A stretch of 64,000 nucleotides of DNA, taken from assembly GCF_910592395.1 (NCBI RefSeq), contig NC_088324.1, positions 8,022,953-8,086,952 on the forward strand, given 5' to 3'. This document shows, one piece after another, positions 21,401 through 30,400 of the stretch. The translations under genes and the position numbers were made by a program. Under the pieces are notes generated by a model. It was given only the letters and a program-made list of their open reading frames with translations, was not told the DNA's origin and made no database searches. The stretch comes from Lineus longissimus. Its lineage: Eukaryota; Nemertea; Pilidiophora; Heteronemertea; Lineidae. Positions within the stretch are counted from its first letter, which is position 1, and each line of letters starts with the position of its first letter.

Positions 21401-24400
21401 CTGTAATCAGGACACCTCTCGACTAAGGACAGCAATTGTCAGTCCAAAGGGAGTTATAGAGAGGTTCAACTGTATGTATGATCAGGCCTAATAAATACAT
21501 ATCGAGAGATAAAATTTGATCAGGACAAACTTGACAAACATGGTCTCATTAGCACAGCCTGGATGGGACCTAGCATGCTTAGTAAATATTTCAGCTAATA
21601 AATTATACCGAGTGTCAACATTCAAGTGATTTAGGGGTTGTTTTTTTTCGTGTCTGGCATGTCTTGACAATGATTATCAGAATATGACCAGGTAAACAAT
21701 TCGATGGTGCAGGTATTGCCTTGGTGAACAAGCAGACCATTCAGCCGCGATTGTTGTGAAATAAAAGGGTGGATTCACAACTAGAAACCTTGGAAACACT
21801 GTAGTGTACCCAGTGCGCCACAGAGCAAAGATCTTTTCATTCGCTGAGCAACCCGTCACAGGCCGATGTCCCACAAAGCTGCACATAGTACTGGAAAAGC
21901 CCTGCAGTAAAATCTCCCTTAGTGTGGACACCTCTGTTGGCTGGACACCCACTCTATTATGGACACTAATGTTTGGTCCCAGATTGTTCAATTTATTCAA
22001 TTTGACCTCTCTGATCAGGACACCTCCTTATTAAGGACAGCATTTTTCAGCCGAAAGGGTGTCCTATAAAGAAAGGTTCTATTGTTGAATGAATTTTGTG
22101 TCAAGCATGCATGTAGCCAAGCTTTCATACAAACATTTGTGACAACAACTTACATAACATTTTTCCATCAGAATGAAAACACATATATATTATTACCCAT
22201 TTTCCCAGGCAGTGCCAGGTGCAACCAGATGGTCAAGTCCCACATGATTACATGTGTAACACAGGTTTCCATGGTAACCCTTGGGTTGCATATGGCACAG
22301 ATGACACACATCTGGTAACAAAAAATGTATGTTTTTATCCCTCTCCTCGCAGTCAAAGGAATTCAGGCCAATACCATTTCATTGTCTTAACAAAGCTGAC
22401 TCGAAACCTCAGCCTATATCATGATTGTTATCAGGAAAAGAAGTGATAACATGGACCCCCTTGAAACAGATTTCGAGGGGGGCGATTGGGCCAAAACCAG
22501 CAAGGGCAAATATATATAATGATTTAAACTTTGCCTTTAAGGGGGGGGGCTATAGGCAGGAGGAGAGAGGCTTATTTGGCCATCTTCAAGTGACTTGTAT
22601 ACACAGTAAGGGCCCTTGGTCATGTCAGAATTAGCACTAAATGTATCCCTGGTACAAGCGTGAATCATTTCGACCGACTGTGAGATGTGAGATTGGCGGC
22701 TTTGTGTAACTTTACCTTGCCTGCCTAGCTGCTGTCTAGATTGTCCCTTTAAGGAAAGCACGAGTCAAATATTTTGTACAAGGCCTAAGCCACACAGTCG
22801 GGGGCCATCCTCAGCCCAATTTAATGGTCTGTAGGGTTTAAAGATTGACCAATGACTTTCTGTTTATCTAAACCGAGACAAAGCTGACTAACCATAACAT
22901 TTTATAACATTTAATGTAAACTTCTAAACGAATAGGTGTCGTTTGTTTATTCAAGCGCCTTGCTCGAGCACGTAAACGTCAAAGTGAATGGGATTTTAAA
23001 TTAGGACACTGTTATTTAGTTGTAATGTGTAGGTCATGCATCAAAGTTTAAATCCCGATCCACTCCAGGGGATTCCAAAATCTTACTACAGTCTACATCA
23101 AAAGTAAATGTCCACAGTATTTTTGGCGTTTGCAAGCAAATAAATGTGTTCGATTAGATAACAGCAAATTGGCATGCATGATAACTCTACTATGGCATTG
23201 TGTATGACTTTCATTTCTATTTACCTTACCCACCCATAAAACGATATCAAAACTAATCCCTGTGACCCAAACGTGACCTAAACAATGGTTTGCGCTCCAG
23301 GCCCCAAATGCGTCGCGGGCTATTACTTATGACCCAGACTATAGCTGTCTGTGGGCTATTATTAGCATCATCATCATCATGGTGATCGGGGACCCCCTGG
23401 AACGTGCCGAAAGCTCGGAACAATGCCACGGCCATTAGGGGCAGTGACACCTTTCAAAGTGGTTTCTATTTTCACAATCAGATGACAATGACAAGAAAGG
23501 TGTGACATGATGGGATTTGTCCGCAAAGCTGGTTTTACATGAAATATTCATATTGGTTTTATTTACATAGCACAGCCCATATGTGTGAAAAACTTATTAA
23601 CCCTCCAATTGTCAAATTAGGAAATGAAACGATTTGCCTCTTTTCAACAAGGGGGAGGGGCATCTGTATGAACTGGTCTGTAAAGAGTGCTACTAAAGGC
23701 CTGCATATCTCGCCTCATTAGATTTTTAAATTCCTGATCATATGTCTTTTTGAAACTTTTTAATCCCCCAACGATATTTTTCAAATTTCAGAATCCGAAA
23801 CAAGCAAGGGACACAAACACCCAATCGGACCAAAAGTGGAAAAACGTTCCCAAATGTCACAAAATCATAAAAGATATCTCTATTTTATACATCCAGATTG
23901 ACCACCCACGAAGGAAGTAACCATGGCAACTGCAGTAATTTTGGAAGCAGACGCCGGCCCGCACAACGAAGACATTGACGATCTCCTCAAGTGCTCCATC
24001 TGCTATGATACGCTCCAGAATCCCAAAACGTTGCCGTGCCTGCACACGTTCTGTGCGCCTTGCCTCGAAGGACTACACGACGCGCAGAAATTCGAGCACA
24101 CCGACGGTGCCTTCGCGCTGTACGATATGATATCCTGCCCGACCTGCCGGTCTCGGACTATGGTGCCGTCCAATGGCGTCGCCGGCTTCCCGAACGATTT
24201 CAAAGTCTCACGGATCTCCGAGTTACTCCAGAAGATCCAGCACGTGGACGCACGCGACGTTTCGAGGAAGAAATGCGACATTTGTAAGATCACGCAACGC
24301 CACATCACCGCTGTGACGTATTGTATCGAATGTACGAAATACCTCTGCTCCGGCTGCGTCTTAAAACACGACAGCAGCGCCCTCTTACAGAAACATCGCA

Positions 24401-27400
24401 AATTCGACTTACTCCAAGTGTCGAACTTAAATCTCACCTGTTCCAAACACGTCATGGAAAACGTGCAATATTTTTGTTGCGAGTGTCGCATGGCCATTTG
24501 TTCATGCTGTACGATACTCGGCGAACATTCGGGTCATGACATCGCCGACCTGGCGACGGGGGTCGGCCAGTGCAAAGACGGACTCAAGGACCGCGTCTCG
24601 TGTTTGGAGGAGAAGGTCTCGGAAATCCAACAATTCGTCCACAGCATTGACGACATCGAGGCACAGATCGCCAACATCTTTTCCGAGTCGACAGAACTCG
24701 TCAAAATGCGCACGCGTGAATTGACCTTGGCGTTACGAAAACGTGAGGCCCAATTGCTAACCAAACTAGAAACAGACTATAACAAGAGTATCGCGCAGAT
24801 GCATCAGAAGAAAGACAACTTGGACAGTTACCACAGTGCGTTGCAGAAACTTTTCCTCTCGACGAAAAAATTACTCGATGGAGAAAATGAACGAGAGATT
24901 CTGAAATCATACAAGGATCTGAGTTTGAAAATCAACATCGTCCTCGAGGAGCATTGCCTGGAAAACTTCGGTTTCTCCGACTGCGTCACGATTACTAAAT
25001 TTGTCCCGGCGCGGAAAGCCGTCAAATTGGGAAAGATCGAAAACGTCAGCTTGAGTATGAACGCGAATGAAGAATCATCGCCCACTCCCATGTCGGTCTT
25101 GGAGAGCTGTAAGCTGATCTTCTTGTGTAAGTTTACCACGACCAACATCTGGACCGGCGAGCAGTGTTTCCCGCGCGATATCGCATTCCTGCCGGACAGT
25201 CAGATCGTCGTCACGGATACGGAGAACAACCGGTTACAGATCTACGACCTGGAGGGTAACTACGTCCGCACAATCGGCGAAGGTGTTTTGAAGCCGCGCG
25301 CCATCGCGACGACGGATGATGGTAAAATCATCGTGACAGACGCGATGGACCGATGCGTCAAAGTCTACGACCGTTGGGGTAAGAAGTATCTCCAGTTTGG
25401 TGACTTCTGTTGCCCGTGTGGGATCGCCATTGACCAGAAAGGACAGTACGTCGTCACGGATTTCTTCAAGAATACGATCGCCGTGTTCTCCAGCGACGGC
25501 ACGTTGCTAGCCGAGTCTAATCTCCATGACAACAAGGGCGTCAGTTGCTATGGAACCTGCCAGGTCGCCATAGATCGCCATGACAACATATACGTGTCGG
25601 ACATCGGCGACAACTGTATCACGAAATTCACAAGCGGTTGCGAGGCGGTTGCAAAGTATAAACCGCCACACGATAAAGCGTCCTTAAAGGGACTATGCAT
25701 CCACCGTGACGGGTACGTCATCGCTGCGGACAGCAACAACGGGATGCTGATGATCATAGACACAGAGAACGAAACCGTCCATAACTTATTAGCGAAAAAG
25801 AAAGATTTGACAGGACCAACCGGTGTAGCAATCTCGGATACCGGACTTCTGGCGGTGACGGAACCGGACAGGGATACAGTACGGCTGTACCAGCTCTGCA
25901 ACAAAACCTGGGTGTCTGACAGTCTTGATGAAAGAGGTGAATGAACGGCTGGCTCCTGGGTTGAAAAATTCCGCCCTTATGAAGAAAAGTGATATCAGCG
26001 TCGAATTTCCAGTATCAAGAAGTCCACGAAGAGAGATATCACTCTTCAATTCTTTGGCCTTATAACAAATGCAAAAACTCATATGTGACCCACCACGACA
26101 AAATGAGTCTCATGTCACACAGAAGATGAGCCTAAAATGACACCAGGACATAATAGAAGAAATTGATATGCTCCGATTTTACAAAAGGCAGACAATGGTG
26201 AAATGAACAACCAGTCTGTCTCAACCTGTCAAGCTCAGAGCGACATGCGACCTGTTTTGTCATGGCGGGTCACATATGAACTTCCACATATGACTAGCCA
26301 GACTGTTTCAGCCATATGTGAAATTTTAGAACTTTTATGTACACAACATGATATTTTCTAGTCATGGTTTTGATATGAAGTCCTTTAACTCGACCGTTCT
26401 TAGAAGTTTTGGAAAGGTTATTTGATATTACGACACATATCGATAAAACAGAGCTCATGATTTGTTGAGAAGCTCCATTGCATGTACAGTTCTGTTCAAA
26501 TGTCACATCCCTCGTGCATACAGCATTTGCACAGCTTACAGGGCGTAGCAATGTCAAAGCCTTGAAATTAAAGACGGACATATCAAAGAGTGAATATTGA
26601 TGCAATTAGTAATTTATTAGTAAGTTATTCAAATAATTTATGCGTTCTAGGTAAATTAATGGGTACTTAGGTTTTTGCTGTGCGGTAATTTCTTCCTCGA
26701 GTTCTCTGTTTATTTGTTTATTAGATGGTTTATGTTTATTAGTGATGTTTAGATGTTTATCCTCCTGTAATGAATAAGATGCTTGTGTTTATGTTTATCC
26801 TAGAGAAGCTATTTGTGTCGCTATTTATTTATTTATTTATTTGAGGTTGTTGTAGGCTGGGGTCTGTATTGTAAAGTTTTAGGTCAGTTCCAGAACACCT
26901 CATAAGGTGCCACGTGGGGTTGGGGATATCACATATTATGCTCTTTTATTTGTGGGATGGCAAGAAGGTAGTTTGAACCATTATGAGATACTGGCCCGGC
27001 CATGTCTCCAAACATCCTACAGGTCCCTCTAATAAGGACAACCTTTCTATTGAGGTCAAGGAATCTATTTGGTCCCAAATTGATCGTTTCCATTTAACTT
27101 GAACTCTGTAATCAGGACACTCAATTAAGGACAGCATTCGCCAGTACCAAGGGTGTCCTTGATAGAGGGGTTCTACTGTAATATCCTAGTGTCTCTTCTT
27201 GCTCAAGCACAAGCTCACTTGGAGTGCCTTTAGGTACGTGTAGGAAAAATAAACTATTACATCACTCATTTTGCCGCGTTTCTTCTTCAGTGCTTTGTCA
27301 CGACTCAGTTTGGTGTGAGTCTTTATTTACAAACGTCCCCTAATTCAGAAACTCTGCGAGTCCGAATTCAGTCTCCCGAGTCCAAATTTAGAAACCTTCA

Positions 27401-30400
27401 AGAAGATACTTTGACAAGCAGATGTATATTTGGGGATGTGGCGAAATCAGAGTGCCTGTGCATTTTTATAAATGTTTCTCTGCGAGTCCGAATTCAGGCT
27501 CCCGAGTCCAAATGTTGAAACCTTCAAGAAGCTACTTTGACAAGCAGATGTATATTTGGGGATGTGGCGAAATCAGAGTGCCCGTGCATTTTTATACATG
27601 TTGGTCAATTGCAGCTGGGACTCCCCAATTTACAGACGTAAACTTTTTGTACTTACCAAATTGTCGTCAAGACATCTCGTACAGTCACATCTGAAGTAAT
27701 ATCTCTTGAGTGCTGCGCGTCGTTCTTCCCGTGGAGCAAGCAGCTCGATGTAACTAATTCGTACCTGGATAAGAAATATACTGAATGGATGGGGTACCAA
27801 ACGTTGGCTTGTTTATTCAGCAAACACTCCCTAGCACATGTGGTGAGGAGTCACTACAATAGCACGCTCCTGTGAAGTCCAGGACTAGATTTATTGATGA
27901 CATTCTTCCGTGACTGCCAACACAGTCCGACATTATGACTGACATGACCCAATCATATGCCATCCTGACCTTCAGGGCCTTTCACCTGACACTAAATGAA
28001 CTCATGCCCTGAGTGGACCCATTAGCTTCCATGTTGCTAGGAAAGAAGTAAGAGCTGTTTTGACTGAGCGGAGTGAAGGTCAGTGATGTGTGCAATAGGA
28101 GGGGCAAGCGACTGACCCCGGAATTCGAGGATGGTCATGTGCAGGCTGTGATATCATTGAACCCTGAATTGATGTACCTTTAAAATAGAAACTGCTGAAA
28201 AAATATGTGACCCAGCATGACAAAATGAGTCACATGTCGCACAGAAGATGAGCCTGAAATGACACCAGGATATAATAGAAGAAATTGATGTACTCAGATG
28301 TCACAAAAGGCAAACAACAGTGAAATGAACAACCAGTCCGTCTCGACCTGTCAAGCTCAGAGCGACATGCGACTTGTTCTGTCATGGCGGGTCACATATG
28401 CTACTGACCAAAAACATGAATTGCCATACCTTTGATATATCTGCATGAGGTATGTCCCGGAGCGCCCGAACTTCAAGCGTCGTACCAGTGAAGGTCACCA
28501 CTGCATCAGGATGACACGAGTGGTCCAATATAGAGGCACTGAAAGTTTCAGTGAAAGCAAGTGAGTTGACAAGATGATTATTCTCTTCCGACTAATCTCG
28601 GACTACGAATGATTTACACTGTCAGTGTTAATTTCGAATGTATGCACAATCTTTCTATCTCTTACAGTACACCAAGTATGGACTTATCTATACTTGGTTA
28701 CAGCAAGAATCACAAAAGACTAGTCTTTATCAAGAATAGCATTCCGCAACGTTACTATTTATAGCTCACAAGGTCATTTGAATAAGATATTGATGACGTT
28801 TTAGTCATGTGACAGTCGGACATCGACACTTATTTCTATGCATTTGAGCTTATTTCAAAGTCAATTATCTTTGACCCTGCATTGTTTTTAGCATGAATGA
28901 TACCATAGAGTCAGAGAGAGAAATATTCAGAACAATTATGTAGTATTTCCAACACTCGGACATGTGCCAGATTGAATCTAACTGCCCTAGTTAGAAAGCC
29001 TGAATCCATTACGAAACCGCATGTTTGTCCGACATTGCCTGTAATTCAGCTATGGGGAAATAGAGGGCAGCAGCTGCAGTGACGTCATTATCGCGGAATG
29101 CTATTAACAAAGATTATTCTTTATTAATTCTGGGTTAAACTGACCTAAGTTAGATCCAAACACCTATCGGCTGTATCTCTCCATCTTATTACACTGTTGC
29201 CCCTGTGGTGTAGTGGCTTGGACTTTCGACCAGTGGTCAAGAGGTTCCTGGTTTGATCCACACAGTTGGCGTGAGACTGTAGACATGTCTCTTTGTCCAA
29301 CTTGCCTCACTCCACCCTGGTGCACTAACGGGTACCGGCCAGAAATGCTCAAATTGTAGGGCTGATTGAGCAGCTCAACTAGGTCTATTGAAAACTTTCT
29401 GGCCAGCCCAGGGTTAAACTGTAAAGTAGGATGATAACCAGTATTGTAGTCAATTTCAGATTTTAGATTCAACCCCCCAATTTTTTTATTTTTTCACTGA
29501 CCTGAGGTAGATTCCGACTCCCATCGGCTGCATTTCTCCATCTGTTATACTGAAGCTGTTGATACACATCTGAAATGAACAGGTCAGATTCATGAAATAT
29601 CAAAGAACGTCACATTGGCCAACAGGAAACTTTTTACCGACAATACACATTCCTATTCAAAATTTTATTATTGCAAGCGCGCCATAGTCCGTTGCAAGCT
29701 ACTTGGGTTTTTCATAGGACCATGAAGACCTGGAAAATTCAGTTCTATGAAGGCCACAGCGGTTCATCCAGAAGTACAATCCTGGGTTGTCCCCGGGATT
29801 GAACCCGGGCCCTATTGCGTGGTAGCCAGCAGTGTTGACCACTAGGCATGAGCCTCGTGGTAGCCAGCAGTGTTAACCACTAGGCATGAACCTCCTCCAG
29901 GAGAAGACTGTCCCAAGGATCGAATCCGGGCCCTATTGTGTGGTAGCCAGCAGTGTTAACCACTAGGCATGAGCTTCCTCCAGGAGTAGACTTTCCCCAG
30001 GATCGAACCCGGGCCCTATTGTGTGGTAGCCAGCAGTGTTAACCACTAGGTTATGAACCTCCTCCAGGAGAAGATGGATGCAGCAGAAAAACTCACCCTG
30101 GCAAACAACAGGAAGATGTACTCGAGAGGAGGCAGATCAACAACTCTGTTAACGAAAGCTCGTAATGTGATCTGGAGGTCCATAAACTGTTCTATTCTTT
30201 CTTCATCCTTCTTCATATCTTCCAGATCTGAAATTTAATCGTCCTCATTCCTCAAAGATTTTACCCAATTTTTCTCACCAAGTGTGTTCAACACTACCTC
30301 CTTGTTCCTGGGTCCTGCGAGAACCCTGCCTAAGTTACTTTCATACAGCTGCTTGAAACTGAGATTTTCCGCCATATTTTTCAAAAAAACTTTTCCTGGA

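Larger units (their letters stand above)
18366..23922. other. SMYD intron 8, part upstream (by coordinate) of the nested TRIM gene
   Basis: Apart from the elements listed separately, I see no supported exon. A 45-codon ATG frame on the + strand at 19156-19293 looks protein-like (LKEPRKDLLSEEDFTGTRR) but has no partners. Other contents are a direct duplicate of a 47-bp block at 19828-19926 and a G run at 20191-20206. Confidence 0.45.
25945..27350. other. Region downstream of the TRIM gene in SMYD intron 8
   Basis: It probably includes the TRIM 3' UTR, but its end is unclear; an AATAAA lies at 27248-27253. Two MITE-like elements listed separately and a TTTA microsatellite (26823-26842) occupy much of it. 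Confidence 0.4.

Noticed and set aside
24003-25904. Minus-strand and other-frame open frames over the TRIM gene
   Set aside because: They are shadows of the strong codon bias of the TRIM-NHL frame and lack domains.
29760-30060. Cluster of tRNA genes
   Set aside because: The four units have box-like motifs but share an identical non-tRNA remainder and match SINE heads elsewhere in the window.
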